Below are positions 6,888 through 16,969 of a stretch of 64,000 nt of DNA, one piece after another. The position numbers and the translations under genes were made by a program. Under the pieces are notes generated by a model. That model worked only from the letters and a program-made list of their open reading frames with translations, was not told the DNA's origin and did not search any database. The stretch lies in contig CAZCOG010000001.1 in the NCBI GenBank assembly GCA_964500445.1, positions 62,001 through 126,000 on the forward strand, written 5' to 3'. Position 1 is the first letter of the stretch; each line of letters starts with the position of its first letter. Source of the DNA: Persicitalea sp964500445 (GTDB lineage: Bacteria; Bacteroidota; Bacteroidia; Cytophagales; Spirosomataceae).

Positions 6888-9698
6888 CTACTTCTTCTCC
6901 GGCATCAACACTACCTTAATAAAATTACTGTCATCCAAGTACTTTTGCGCGGCGGCTTTGGTGCTGGCGACGGTCACTTCTTTCAGGTGTTTTTCTTCAT
7001 TAAAAACCTCAGTCAGGTCTTCGTCTTCGAATAGACTGTTATCGAGGTAGCCACGCCAAAACTCGTTGGTTTTCAGGCTCACCTGCGTTTGGCGCTGCGT
7101 TTCGGCCACGAACTTTTCGATATCCTTGGGTTCGGCTCCGTTCTTTTTCAATTTCTCGATCTCCTCCTTGGTACGCTGAATGAGCTTGTCCACGTTTTCA
7201 GGAGCGCAGCCGAAGCCGATCATCATCCGGTAGTGGCCGTTGGGGTACTTATCCGTAGATTCCGAAACGCTCACGCCGTACACGCCGCTTTCTTCCTCGC
7301 GGAGCGCCTCAATGAGTTTGATTTGCAACACTTCCTGTAAAGCCTCAATCTGCACGTTATTTTCGGGAGTATAGTCGTACTCGCCCGTATATGCCAGCGC
7401 TACACGACTTTTGGGCTCCACCCCCATGTAAACCGTTTTTTCCACACGTCCCTTCATCGGACGAATATCCGGGTCATCGTAGGTATCGTTGCGGTCGGTC
7501 GAAGGTAGTCCGCCGATGTACTTTTCGATCATCGGCTTGATTTCGTCCACCTTAAAGGCTCCGACGAAAGTAAACACGAAATCGGAGGCATCTTTGAAGC
7601 GGTCTTTGTAAATCTCCATGGCCCGATCGAGGTTCACTTTGTCCACACGTTCGGGAGTAAGGGGCTCACTGCGCGGGTCGTAGTTGGTCATCACAGCGTT
7701 CAACGTATCCGAAAAAATCTTCTCCGGCGTCGGTGTTTTCATCATGTTCTCCAGGTACGATTTCTGGCTTGACAGAATCCCCTGCGCCACGGGCTCGTCC
7801 TTGCGGGGGGCGGTGAAGTAGGCGTACATAAGTTGCAGGGCAGTTTCAAGGTCTTTCGGGTTGGTACTGCCCGTCACGCCTTCGGAGAGTTCAGTCACGT
7901 AAGGGCGCACGCTGACGGTTTTGCCGGCAAGGTACTTCTGCAACTGCGTCTGGCTATAACTACCCGCGCCACCCGAGCCAATGAGGTAGCTGGCGAAATC
8001 ACCCGTTTCCAGATCTTTGGGAAACAGCGAAGTACCTCCCTTTCCCGTGGCTTTGAACAGGATTTGATCGTTCTTGAAGTCGGTTGGCTTCAAAAGTACC
8101 TTCACGCCGTTGCCCAACGTGAGTTCGGTAACACCCAGGCGTTCGTCCAGTTTTTTCTCTGATACAACCTTCGTGCCTTTCGGTTCAGTGGGCAGCAACG
8201 GCTCGTCTTTGGTGTCGTCCACATAGGCCGTCACGTCCTTACCCGCCGTGGCGAGCAGTTCTTTCACCTTTGCCTCGGTGGGGAGTTGATCTTTGGCCTT
8301 CTCGGGACCCAGAATCACCACTGCGCGGTTCTTGTCGGTGATAAACTGACTGGCGAGTTTGTTGATCTCCGCCAGCTTGACACCCTCGATTTCTTTCTTG
8401 ACAAAGCCGGAGTAATACTCGATACCCATGATCGAACTTTCGTTCAGGAAGTTATCGATGTAGGCCTGCACGTAACGGTCCGAGCGGGTCTTGTCTTTTT
8501 CCGCCAGACTTCGTTCTATACCGTTCAAGTAGGAGCTTTTGGCCCGGTCGAGTTCGGACTGTGTGAAGCCAAATTTTTGCACACGGACATTTTCCTCGAG
8601 CAACGTTTTCAAAGCGCGCTCCACGCCATCGGCACTTTTGGCCAGAGCCACGGAGGTGAAGGCGTCAAGATCGCCCAGGAAGCCCCCGTAACTACCCGTT
8701 CCAAATAGGAAAGGCGGATCGGCCTGTTGCGTGAGCTCCTGCATGCGCGTGCCCAGCATGGCGTTAAAAAGCCGGAAGGTCAATTCCGTGCGGGTATCTT
8801 TCAGGGTCTTTTCCGTGAATTCAGGCTGTTTATAAATCACCTGCACCAGATTTTGCGGTTGCTCGGCGTCGGTTACAATCGCCACATTCGTGGCCCCGTC
8901 GAGCGGAATTTTGTACTCGGTCCGCTTCTTGGGCGACTTGGGCATCGGAATGCTACCAAACTTGTCTTTGATGATTTGCTCGACCTTGGCAGGATCGAAA
9001 TCACCCACGGCAATGACCGCCATCAAGTCAGGGCGGTACCAGTCGGTGTGGAATTGCTTCAGGACTTCGGGTTTGAAGTTCTTCAAAACTTCATCTTTGC
9101 CGATGGGCAGACGGTCGGCGTAGCGCGAATTGTTGAGGATCATTTTGAAATACTGATCGCGCATCCGCTGCTGCGCGCCCCGGCCCGAGCGCGACTCTTC
9201 CAGTACCACGCCGCGTTCTTTCTCCACTTCTTCGGGATCGAACAGCGCATTGTGCGCCCAGTCTTCCAGTACCTGCAATCCTTTTTCAAGCAGTCCCGCC
9301 GAGTCGGTGGGGATCGGCAACATATAGACCGTTTCGTCGAAGCCCGTGTAGGCATTCAGATCGGCCCCGAAGCGAACGCCGGATTTTTGCAGGAAATCGA
9401 CCAGTTCATTTTTGGGAAAATTCTTGGTGCCGTTGAAGTTCATGTGCTCCATGAAGTGAGCCAGCCCTTGCTGTTCATCGGTTTCGAGGACAGAACCCGC
9501 CTTGATCGCCAGCCGCAGTTCGGCACGATCCTTAGGCTCAACGTTTTTGCGAATGTAGTAGGTCAGGCCGTTGGCGAGCTTGCCTATTTTTACGTTAGGA
9601 TCGACGGGGATGGGTTTGGAGAGATCCATCTGTGCCATTACAGGGGTAGTAAGTACCAATAGCAGCAGCCAGATTTTGGGAGAGAGGAAATTGTTCAT
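6888..9698 (-). CDS. M16 family zinc metalloprotease (insulinase/pitrilysin type)
   Basis: A 936-residue zinc peptidase with signal peptide (residues 1-22, ending VMAQ), so periplasmic. The inverted zinc motif HFMEH is at residues 81-85, with the third ligand probably Glu161 in EKERGVVLEE. The length corresponds to two fused M16 units: the N-terminal half (about 30-470) carries the active site, and the C-terminal half (about 510-936) is M16C-like, without an HxxEH copy, as expected for the inactive partner. It binds extended peptides; the natural substrate is unknown. It lies 77 bp downstream of the FUSC gene on the same strand and could be cotranscribed. Confidence 0.93.
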   Translation of the reverse strand: MNNFLSPKIWLLLLVLTTPVMAQMDLSKPIPVDPNVKIGKLANGLTYYIRKNVEPKDRAELRLAIKAGSVLETDEQQGLAHFMEHMNFNGTKNFPKNELVDFLQKSGVRFGADLNAYTGFDETVYMLPIPTDSAGLLEKGLQVLEDWAHNALFDPEEVEKERGVVLEESRSGRGAQQRMRDQYFKMILNNSRYADRLPIGKDEVLKNFKPEVLKQFHTDWYRPDLMAVIAVGDFDPAKVEQIIKDKFGSIPMPKSPKKRTEYKIPLDGATNVAIVTDAEQPQNLVQVIYKQPEFTEKTLKDTRTELTFRLFNAMLGTRMQELTQQADPPFLFGTGSYGGFLGDLDAFTSVALAKSADGVERALKTLLEENVRVQKFGFTQSELDRAKSSYLNGIERSLAEKDKTRSDRYVQAYIDNFLNESSIMGIEYYSGFVKKEIEGVKLAEINKLASQFITDKNRAVVILGPEKAKDQLPTEAKVKELLATAGKDVTAYVDDTKDEPLLPTEPKGTKVVSEKKLDERLGVTELTLGNGVKVLLKPTDFKNDQILFKATGKGGTSLFPKDLETGDFASYLIGSGGAGSYSQTQLQKYLAGKTVSVRPYVTELSEGVTGSTNPKDLETALQLMYAYFTAPRKDEPVAQGILSSQKSYLENMMKTPTPEKIFSDTLNAVMTNYDPRSEPLTPERVDKVNLDRAMEIYKDRFKDASDFVFTFVGAFKVDEIKPMIEKYIGGLPSTDRNDTYDDPDIRPMKGRVEKTVYMGVEPKSRVALAYTGEYDYTPENNVQIEALQEVLQIKLIEALREEESGVYGVSVSESTDKYPNGHYRMMIGFGCAPENVDKLIQRTKEEIEKLKKNGAEPKDIEKFVAETQRQTQVSLKTNEFWRGYLDNSLFEDEDLTEVFNEEKHLKEVTVASTKAAAQKYLDDSNFIKVVLMPEKK

Positions 9699-9775
9699 AC
9701 GGTGATGGGATAGATAGAAAGAGAGTGTAACAAAATATCAACGAAGAAAGTAGTTTTTTGTTGAAAAGCAAGATA

Positions 9776-12028
9776 CTATCCCCGAGATACGCTATGTATT
9801 GCGGCGGGTCGCCTGCCACTGCTTGTACTTTCCGGCTCCTGATACAGTTTCCTGTTCAGTTTATGAGTAATCACTTTTAGTTTGTAAGCGTTTTCTAGCC
9901 AAAATAAATCATATATCTTAGGCAGATAGGCCAGGCTGTCGGTGGTAAGGAGTTCGTCAATTTCGAGCTGACGACGGCTTATTTCTTCTGCATCCAATAT
10001 TCTGGTCTGGTTCTGCTCATCCGATAGCGACTGGGCTATCAGAACCTCGATGCCGCCGAGTGCTTCCTGTAAGGCTTTGTTCACTCTTTCGTCCTGACAA
10101 CGATAGTCAGGATTTCTTTTTAAAAACAATCTCATATTCGTGATAAGAGAAAGTTGATTGTATATAAGCAAGGCAACCCGCTGCATGGTACTGAGTAGTT
10201 CGGTTTGTCGGGGTGTTTCGGCCTGGGCGAGACGGTAAGAACCGAGAAGTTCATCGGTTTCCAGAAAAGCGGTTTTGCGGTACAGTTTATACTCCGTGGT
10301 AGTGTTATCGCCGGTTCTGACCTGAGCCAATACGTTTTTCAGCAAATTATAATTGGCACGCAGGGCCGACGCCACATCTCCAGGTAGTTTTTGTAGCTCC
10401 CAATACGGAAAAACAAATCGCATGGCGAGCCAACACAAACCAGCAGCCAGCAGTGTGTCCAGAAGCCGATAGTAGGCGGCATCCATAAACCCCCGCTGAA
10501 GGTAGCTGTAGAAAAAAAGGATGAAAATGGTAAAAAATCCCGTAGTGACTGCATATTGTCGTTTGATAAACGAGAAAGCGCCAAACTGTGACACCAAAAA
10601 AATCGCCAGGCTAAGAATCGGCCCCGGCCGGAAGAGGTAGTAAATGCCCAAGCCAGCGGCCAAGCCAGCCAGCGTCCCGTAGGTTCGGTGGGTAAGGCGT
10701 TCGCGGGAAAGGCTGAACCCAGGTTTCAGGATCACCAGCACGGTCAGCAGCGCCCAACTCGGGTTATCCAGGCCCAGCGCCCCGGCCAGAAAATACGCTC
10801 CGGTGGCCGTGAGAGCCATGCGGATCGCGTATCGAAAAAACCCTGATTGTAGCGATAAGTGACTGCGCAGGTAATCCCACGCAATGGTTTCGCGGAGGGC
10901 AAATCGCCGCAGTCCTTCGGTGGGGAAATCCAGCCGCACTTCCCGCCGGTCCAGCGTGTCGCGCAGGTTACGGAGTAAGCGCAATTCCTGCTCCGCATTT
11001 CTCTGAATCCGGCGCAGTAATCGGTAGCTTTCCGCTACCTGCACCAGGCCACGCAATGACTGTTTTTGGTGATCAAGGTATTGGGTCAACTGTTGCAGGG
11101 CCCGTTCGGAGTCATTTTCATTGCTTTGGGCTGGCGTAGCCTTCTCGTCCTGCGCCAAACGGCTTTCCAAATGACGAAGTTGGGCCGCAATGCTGGCGTT
11201 CAGCGCCATGAGCATAGGTTTTGCTTCTTCCTTCTCAGGGCCTTCGGGCAGAGCTTCCAGCGACGAGACACTGGCTGTTGCCAGTTCGAGCAAGTCTACC
11301 AGGTTGGCCAGAAAGTGGGTGGCCCGCCCCATGAAAGTCTCGGGATTGGTGATGTTCATGGGTTCACGCAGTAACACTTCCCGGATTTGCTGGTGCGCGG
11401 CCAATATTCCACCCTGTTTTTGGGTCAACGCCAAAAGTATGTCGTCACCGGAACGGCTTGAGTTCAATAGATTACCCTGTTCCTCGAAATAATCGGCCGT
11501 CAGGCGCAGGCAGTCCTGCAGGCGCCGCCGAAGCTGCCGGGGACGCTGTAACGGGTGCATTAATAATGCGTACAAGATGTACCAAGATGCTCCCAGCAGC
11601 AAGTAGCCCGCTTTATGCAAGCCGTCGCTCAGAGAGGGAACGGTGGCCGCCAGACTCAGCCCGATCATCACCGAAAGATTGAGCAGCAGAGCTACAATAC
11701 TAAAATTAGGGCTAAAAGGAGAAAGGAAATTAATGACAAACAACACGCCGAAAAGCATGACGGCGTTCAGTATCGGGTACGCTTTTACCTGAGTAAATAC
11801 CAGAAAAAGCAGCGCCGACAGACTCCCTGACAAAAGCATGAAGCCCAGTTTCTTAGGCAGCGCAATTGGTATGTCGATGCCGAATACGAAAGTACTGCCC
11901 AGAAACAGGAAAAGCCCCAGCTCGTTGTATCCAAGTACCAAGCATACCAGTAGTGGCAAAGACGCTCCCAACAGGAACCGTAGCGCAGATTCCGTATCCT
12001 CGGAGGTCACATATTCTTTGATAGTCAT
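9776..12028 (-). CDS. FUSC-family inner-membrane protein (YccS/AaeB-like)
   Basis: A 750-residue protein with two blocks of membrane helices, about residues 16-165 and 395-520, each followed by a cytoplasmic helical region rich in Arg, Gln and Glu. This duplicated layout, and the second block with GALGLDNPSWALLTVLVILKP followed by RLTHRTYGTLAGLAAG, are typical of the fusaric-acid resistance (FUSC) superfamily, which includes YccS and the AaeB efflux component. A role in exporting aromatic acids is possible, but no adaptor (AaeA) gene is adjacent. The C-terminal tail, about 230 residues, is predicted cytoplasmic. The start at 12028 is the first ATG of the frame. Confidence 0.85.
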   Translation of the reverse strand: MTIKEYVTSEDTESALRFLLGASLPLLVCLVLGYNELGLFLFLGSTFVFGIDIPIALPKKLGFMLLSGSLSALLFLVFTQVKAYPILNAVMLFGVLFVINFLSPFSPNFSIVALLLNLSVMIGLSLAATVPSLSDGLHKAGYLLLGASWYILYALLMHPLQRPRQLRRRLQDCLRLTADYFEEQGNLLNSSRSGDDILLALTQKQGGILAAHQQIREVLLREPMNITNPETFMGRATHFLANLVDLLELATASVSSLEALPEGPEKEEAKPMLMALNASIAAQLRHLESRLAQDEKATPAQSNENDSERALQQLTQYLDHQKQSLRGLVQVAESYRLLRRIQRNAEQELRLLRNLRDTLDRREVRLDFPTEGLRRFALRETIAWDYLRSHLSLQSGFFRYAIRMALTATGAYFLAGALGLDNPSWALLTVLVILKPGFSLSRERLTHRTYGTLAGLAAGLGIYYLFRPGPILSLAIFLVSQFGAFSFIKRQYAVTTGFFTIFILFFYSYLQRGFMDAAYYRLLDTLLAAGLCWLAMRFVFPYWELQKLPGDVASALRANYNLLKNVLAQVRTGDNTTTEYKLYRKTAFLETDELLGSYRLAQAETPRQTELLSTMQRVALLIYNQLSLITNMRLFLKRNPDYRCQDERVNKALQEALGGIEVLIAQSLSDEQNQTRILDAEEISRRQLEIDELLTTDSLAYLPKIYDLFWLENAYKLKVITHKLNRKLYQEPESTSSGRRPAAIHSVSRG

Positions 12029-12212
12029 ACGGTGCGGTCAGCGAATAGTATCCTATGTAGTTACCGATAAGAAAAGAAATCAAAACCAGAATCTTCTGAG
12101 AACTTTACTGGCAGACGCGGGCGATTTGGCATTTTCTTGATAACATTGAGTTTTATTTATTAAACTTTTTGAAAAATCCTCCGGGCGGTAGGGCCAAAGC
12201 AAGCGTTAAATT

Positions 12213-13646
12213 ATGAAAAAAGGACTTTTTGCACTCTGTTTAGTCTGTAGTATAGGATTGGCCCAGGTTAGCCGGGCTCAGCAACATTCCGAGCAAAGCC
12301 ACTCCAATTACATCCCTCCTACTGATGAGAAAGTCGTGGCCAAGCTGGCACAGTGGCAGGATGTAAAATTTGGTCTGCTCATGCACTGGGGTACTTACAG
12401 TCAGTGGGGAATCGTGGAGTCCTGGTCGCTTTGTCCCGAAGACGAAGGCTGGTGCGAGCGCCGAGGTCCTTACTCTGCCAACTGGTACGAGTACAAAAAA
12501 GCTTACGAAAATCTGCAAACTACCTTCAACCCCACGCGCTTCAGTCCTGAGAAATGGGCTACCGCGGCTAAGGGGGCGGGCATGAAATATGTGGTGTTTA
12601 CTACGAAGCACCACGACGGTTTCTGCATGTTTGATACCAAGCAGACCGATTATAAAATTACCAGTGCCAAATCGCCTTTTGCCAGCAATCCGCGTAGTAA
12701 TGTTACCAAGGAAATTCTCGCGGCATTCCGGCAGCAGGGTTTCATGACGGGTACTTATTTTTCCAAGCCCGACTGGAACGTAGAATCTTACTGGTGGCCC
12801 TACTTTCCGCCCAAGGACAGGAATTCTTCCTATGACCCTAAAAAGTACCCTGACCTCTGGAAAAAATTTCAAGACTTCACCTACAACCAGATAGAGGAAC
12901 TCATGACGGGTTACGGATCGGTGGATATTTTATGGCTAGATGGTGGGTGGGTTCGGCCTTATAGTACCATCGATCCGAATATCAGCTGGCAAAAGAGCAT
13001 TCCTTACGAACAGGACATCGACATGGCGCGGATCGCCAAGATGGCCCGCAGCCACCAGCCAGGCTTGCTGGTAGTGGACCGTACCGTGACGGGCGAATTT
13101 GAAAACTACGTGACCCCCGAACAGCAGATTCCGGACGCGTACATGTCTATCCCGTGGGAGTCGTGCATGACGATGGGTAGTTCGTGGTCGTACGTGCCGA
13201 AGGAAAACTTCAAATCGGCCCGGCAACTGGTACATACCCTGGTGGATATCGTGGCCAAAGGTGGAAATCTATTATTGAATATTGCGCCCGGCCCCGACGG
13301 CGAATGGCACGATGAGGCCTACACCCGTCTGGCGGAAATAGGCCAATGGATGGATGTCAACAGTGAGGCAATCTACGAAACACGGCCACTGGCCCCGTAT
13401 CGCATGGGCAAATGGGCCTATACCCGGAAAGGCAAAAGTACCTATGCTACCTACCTGACCGAGGTGGGCGAATCTATGCCCGCAAAGTTAAAGCCCGATG
13501 GACTGACAATACCGGACAAAGCCCAGGTGACGTTGCTGGGTAATGAAAAAAAACTGGTCGTGAAAAACGGATCGATCGAAATTCCGGCCAAAACAATTCA
13601 AGCCCTTGGCCAGAAATACGCTTATGTGTTCCGGATCGACTCGTAG
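12213..13646 (+). CDS. Alpha-L-fucosidase, GH29 (first of two)
   Basis: A 477-residue secreted glycoside hydrolase removing terminal alpha-L-fucose with retention. Signal peptide at residues 1-22 (ending SRAQ). GH29 landmarks are clear: FGLLMHWGTYSQWG (about 52-65), TKHHDGFCMFDT (about 131-142) and VDILWLDGGW, in which Asp243 is the predicted nucleophile. A C-terminal beta domain (about 390-477) closes the protein. No carbohydrate-binding module is seen, unlike its neighbour. The ATG at 12213 opens a good signal peptide and lies 184 bp from the divergent FUSC gene. The second GH29 gene begins 94 bp further on; both probably act together on fucosylated glycans. Confidence 0.93.
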   Translation: MKKGLFALCLVCSIGLAQVSRAQQHSEQSHSNYIPPTDEKVVAKLAQWQDVKFGLLMHWGTYSQWGIVESWSLCPEDEGWCERRGPYSANWYEYKKAYENLQTTFNPTRFSPEKWATAAKGAGMKYVVFTTKHHDGFCMFDTKQTDYKITSAKSPFASNPRSNVTKEILAAFRQQGFMTGTYFSKPDWNVESYWWPYFPPKDRNSSYDPKKYPDLWKKFQDFTYNQIEELMTGYGSVDILWLDGGWVRPYSTIDPNISWQKSIPYEQDIDMARIAKMARSHQPGLLVVDRTVTGEFENYVTPEQQIPDAYMSIPWESCMTMGSSWSYVPKENFKSARQLVHTLVDIVAKGGNLLLNIAPGPDGEWHDEAYTRLAEIGQWMDVNSEAIYETRPLAPYRMGKWAYTRKGKSTYATYLTEVGESMPAKLKPDGLTIPDKAQVTLLGNEKKLVVKNGSIEIPAKTIQALGQKYAYVFRIDS

Positions 13647-13740
13647 GCCCGTGACTGAGTGTGCAGACGGCTACCTCGGAAATAATCTTTATATTTACCT
13701 GATTCCTGAATTAGACCCGAATCTCAGATTAAACGCTCTA

Positions 13741-15201
13741 ATGAAAAAAGCTTTTATCGTATTCCTTTTTGCCAGCCAAAGTCTCTGGGCACAAGTACCT
13801 CCCAAACCTTATGGTCCTACCCCATCGCCGCGCCAGCTGGAATGGCACGCCGTTGAGCAATATGGCCTCATTCACTTCACCCCCACCACTTTTGAGAACA
13901 AGGAATGGGGCTATGGCGACGCCGATCCCGCTATTTTTGATCCCAGAGAATTTGATGCCAATCAAATCGTGCAAGCAGCCAAGGCAGGCGGTTTACGAGC
14001 GATTATTCTGGTCGCCAAGCACCACGATGGCTTTTGCCTCTGGCCCACCAAAACTACCGAATATAATATCACAAAAAGCCCGTTTCGGGGCGGGAAGGGC
14101 GATTTGGTTAAAGAAGTGGCCGACGCTGCCCGGGCCAATGGCCTGAAATTCGGCGTTTATTGTTCCCCCTGGGATCGCAACAACGCCGCTTACGGAACCC
14201 CCGAATACCTCAAAATCTACCGGGAGCAGCTACGCGAACTCTATACTAACTACGGCCCCCTGTTTATGTCATGGCACGATGGAGCCAATGGCGGCGACGG
14301 CTACTATGGTGGGGCCAGGGAGAAGCGCTCCATAGACAACACAACCTATTATGAGTGGGACTCGACCTGGACGAATCTTACCCGAAAGCTCCAGCCAACC
14401 GCTAATATCTTCAGCGACATCGGCTGGGACGTGCGCTGGGTGGGCAACGAAAAGGGAATCGCCGCCGAAACGCACTGGGCCACTTTTACGCCCCAGCCCC
14501 CCAAGGGTGTCAACGAGGCTGTGCCCGGCCAGGCCAACTACGAAGATAGCCCTACCGGAATGCGGGACGGCAAATTCTGGATTCCGGCGGAATGTGACGT
14601 GCCACTGCGCAAAGGCTGGTTTTATCATCCTGATCAACAACCAAAATCACCTGACGAACTTTTCGATTTGTACCTGAAAAGCGTCGGACGCGGTGCCGCC
14701 CTCGACCTGGGCCTGGCTCCCGATACGCGCGGCTTGCTCAGCGATACTGACGTGGCCTCGCTGAAAACCTTTGGGGAGCGATTACAAAAAACGTACGCCC
14801 AGAACCTGGCGCGAGCAGCCTACATCCGTGCGATCAACGTGCGGGGCTACAATTCCATCTACGGTACTAAAAATCTGGTAGACAACAATCCTGATAGTTA
14901 CTGGACGACGGACGAGGATTTCAAGAAATCCAGCATGGCCCTCGAGTTTTCGCAGCCAACTACGTTTGACCTGATCAGTATTCAGGAAAGCGTCAAATTT
15001 GGTCAGCGAGTAGAAGAATTCGAGATCGATACCTGGGAAAACGGCGATTGGAAAAAAATTCACACAGGTACCAGTATCGGTGCCCGCCGTCTGATCAAAT
15101 TCGACACTCCCGTCACTGCTGAAAAAATTCGCATTCGCTTTACCAAAACGCCGGAAGTAGTGGTACTGAGCGAGCTGGGCGTGTACAAGGTGGCGGAGTA
15201 A
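13741..15201 (+). CDS. Alpha-L-fucosidase, GH29, with C-terminal F5/8C-like domain
   Basis: A 486-residue secreted enzyme. The ATG at 13741 is chosen because it begins a signal peptide (MKKAFIVFLFASQSLWAQ); the longer open frame overlaps the previous gene. Catalytic region about residues 25-345: YGLIHFTPTTFENKEWGYGD, AKHHDGFCLWPTK and MSWHDGANGG, with Asp180 the probable nucleophile. Residues about 360-486 form a discoidin/F5/8-type C (CBM32-like) module (LVDNNPDSYWTTDED at its start), likely for glycan binding. Sequence differs strongly from the first fucosidase, so this is not a recent duplicate; the two presumably differ in linkage preference. It belongs to the shorter, GH29-B-like architecture, but subfamily placement needs a phylogeny. 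Confidence 0.92.
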   Translation: MKKAFIVFLFASQSLWAQVPPKPYGPTPSPRQLEWHAVEQYGLIHFTPTTFENKEWGYGDADPAIFDPREFDANQIVQAAKAGGLRAIILVAKHHDGFCLWPTKTTEYNITKSPFRGGKGDLVKEVADAARANGLKFGVYCSPWDRNNAAYGTPEYLKIYREQLRELYTNYGPLFMSWHDGANGGDGYYGGAREKRSIDNTTYYEWDSTWTNLTRKLQPTANIFSDIGWDVRWVGNEKGIAAETHWATFTPQPPKGVNEAVPGQANYEDSPTGMRDGKFWIPAECDVPLRKGWFYHPDQQPKSPDELFDLYLKSVGRGAALDLGLAPDTRGLLSDTDVASLKTFGERLQKTYAQNLARAAYIRAINVRGYNSIYGTKNLVDNNPDSYWTTDEDFKKSSMALEFSQPTTFDLISIQESVKFGQRVEEFEIDTWENGDWKKIHTGTSIGARRLIKFDTPVTAEKIRIRFTKTPEVVVLSELGVYKVAE

Positions 15202-15220
15202 GTTGTGTGTAGTCATTTAA

Positions 15221-15344
15221 CTGTTGAACTGCTGAATGTTTATCATTCATTCGATAGGTACCCGTAATCAAGAATTACTGGTCAATTCAACATCAGCCAC
15301 ACATCGGCTTGTCCCACTACTTAAACAATTCAACGGTTCAACCA
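15221..15344. repeat. Imperfect inverted repeat with period-8 internal structure
   Basis: Left arm CTGTTGAACTGCTGAATGTTT (15221-15241 region) and right arm at 15323-15344, which on the other strand reads TGGTTGAACCGTTGAATTG. Each arm is itself two to three degenerate 8-mers (ctgttgaa, ctgctgaa). A third partial copy lies near 15281-15296. It fills the gap between the fucosidase and nadB. Confidence 0.5.
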
Positions 15345-15359
15345 TTACACAAAGAGTAA

Positions 15360-16967
15360 ATGCCCAAATTCGATTTTCTGGTCATTGGCTCCGGCATTGC
15401 CGGACTGAGTTACGCTGCCAAACTGGCGCGGCATTTTGAGGGAAAGGAAAAAGTTTCCATCGCCGTCATCACGAAGGTGCAGGCCGACGAAACGAATACC
15501 AAATACGCGCAGGGTGGCATTGCGGCCGTATGGGCGGAGTCTGATTCTTTCGAAAAGCACATCGAAGATACGATGGACGCGGGCGACGGCATCAATAAGC
15601 GTGAGATTGTTGAGATTGTGGTAGAAGAAGGACCTGACCGCATTCAGGAGTTGATCGACTACGGTACCCGCTTCGACAAAGAAGAAGACGGCGACTACGA
15701 TCTGGCCAAAGAAGGCGGCCACTCCGACCATCGCATTCTGCACTTTAAAGACATCACCGGAGCCGAAATCGAGCGAGCTTTGCTGGGCGAAGTACGACGG
15801 CACAAGAACATCGAGATTTTCACGCACTACTACGCCGTCGAGCTCATTACCCAACACCACCTTGGCGAAACGGTGTATCGTTATCGCGAAGATATTAAGT
15901 GTTTTGGCGCTTACGTTTTGAACCTGAAGACCAGTCGGGTCGAGAAATTTCTGGCCAAAACTACCCTGGTGGCCACGGGCGGCATCGGGAATATTTACCA
16001 AAGTACCACCAATCCCACGATTGCTACGGGTGACGGCATAGCGATGGCCTACCGCTCCAAAGGCATTTGTGACAATATGGAGTTCATCCAGTTTCATCCT
16101 ACCAGTCTTTTTCAGCCGGGTAAGAAGCCCTCATTTCTGATTTCGGAAGCTGTGCGGGGTTTTGGCGGTATTCTGAAACACGCCGATGGGAGTACTTTCA
16201 TGGAAAAGTACGATGATCGTCTGTCGCTCGCGCCGCGAGACATCGTAGCCCGTGCGATCGACTCCGAAATGAAAACCCACGGGGTGGAACACGTCTATCT
16301 GGACGTGCGGCATCTGGACTACGAAGAATTCTTAAAGCATTTTCCCAACATCAATCAATACTGCCTCAACATTGGCATCGATGTCAGAAAAGACATGATT
16401 CCGGTCGTACCGGCGCAACACTATATGTGCGGGGGCATCAAGACCAATGAATGGGGCCAGACTAATATTCAATTTCTCTACGCCGTAGGTGAATGCTCGG
16501 CTACGGGCCTGCACGGAGCCAACCGACTGGCTTCCAACTCCTTATTGGAAGCAGCCGTATTTGGCCATCGAGCCTATCTGAGTACGGTTGAATACTATGG
16601 AAAAGCCGTTATTCCCGAAGGCATACCCGAATGGGACGATTCGGGTACGACGCACCCTGAGGAACAGGTACTTGTTACGGAAATGACGCGCGAACTGAAC
16701 AGTATTATGTCCAACTACGTGGGGATTGTTCGTACCAACCGCCGGATGAAGCGCGCCTACGATCGTCTGCAACTCCTGCACGAAGAGCACGAGCAACTAT
16801 ACCGCGAGTCAAAAGTATCGGTGGCGATCTGCGAACTGCGGAATATGATCACGGTATCGTACCTGGTCATCAAGATGGCGATGGCCCGGCGGGAGAATGT
16901 CGGGCTACACTATAACCTGGATAATATCAAGCCGGAAAAGCTGGAACCTGTAATGCCGCTCATCTAG
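15360..16967 (+). CDS. nadB: L-aspartate oxidase
   Basis: A 535-residue flavoprotein oxidising L-aspartate to iminoaspartate, the first step of bacterial NAD synthesis, in the cytoplasm. FAD dinucleotide motif GSGIAG at residues 10-15; TKYAQGGIAAVW (about 48-59) and the substrate/FAD region GGHSDHRILHF match NadB and related flavoprotein subunits. FHPTSLF, SEAVRGFGG, and YMCGGIKTNEWG followed by LYAVGECSATGLHGANRLASNSLLE are diagnostic and favour NadB over SdhA/FrdA. The helical C-terminus (about 420-535) is intact. nadA and nadC are not in this window. The stop codon lies only two bases from the stop of the convergent gene. Confidence 0.95.
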   Translation: MPKFDFLVIGSGIAGLSYAAKLARHFEGKEKVSIAVITKVQADETNTKYAQGGIAAVWAESDSFEKHIEDTMDAGDGINKREIVEIVVEEGPDRIQELIDYGTRFDKEEDGDYDLAKEGGHSDHRILHFKDITGAEIERALLGEVRRHKNIEIFTHYYAVELITQHHLGETVYRYREDIKCFGAYVLNLKTSRVEKFLAKTTLVATGGIGNIYQSTTNPTIATGDGIAMAYRSKGICDNMEFIQFHPTSLFQPGKKPSFLISEAVRGFGGILKHADGSTFMEKYDDRLSLAPRDIVARAIDSEMKTHGVEHVYLDVRHLDYEEFLKHFPNINQYCLNIGIDVRKDMIPVVPAQHYMCGGIKTNEWGQTNIQFLYAVGECSATGLHGANRLASNSLLEAAVFGHRAYLSTVEYYGKAVIPEGIPEWDDSGTTHPEEQVLVTEMTRELNSIMSNYVGIVRTNRRMKRAYDRLQLLHEEHEQLYRESKVSVAICELRNMITVSYLVIKMAMARRENVGLHYNLDNIKPEKLEPVMPLI

Positions 16968-16969
16968 CG

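Noticed and set aside
8727..9662. 311-codon rightward open frame inside the M16 protease gene
   Set aside because: Antisense shadow of the zinc-motif region; such long shadows are expected with the high GC third positions here.
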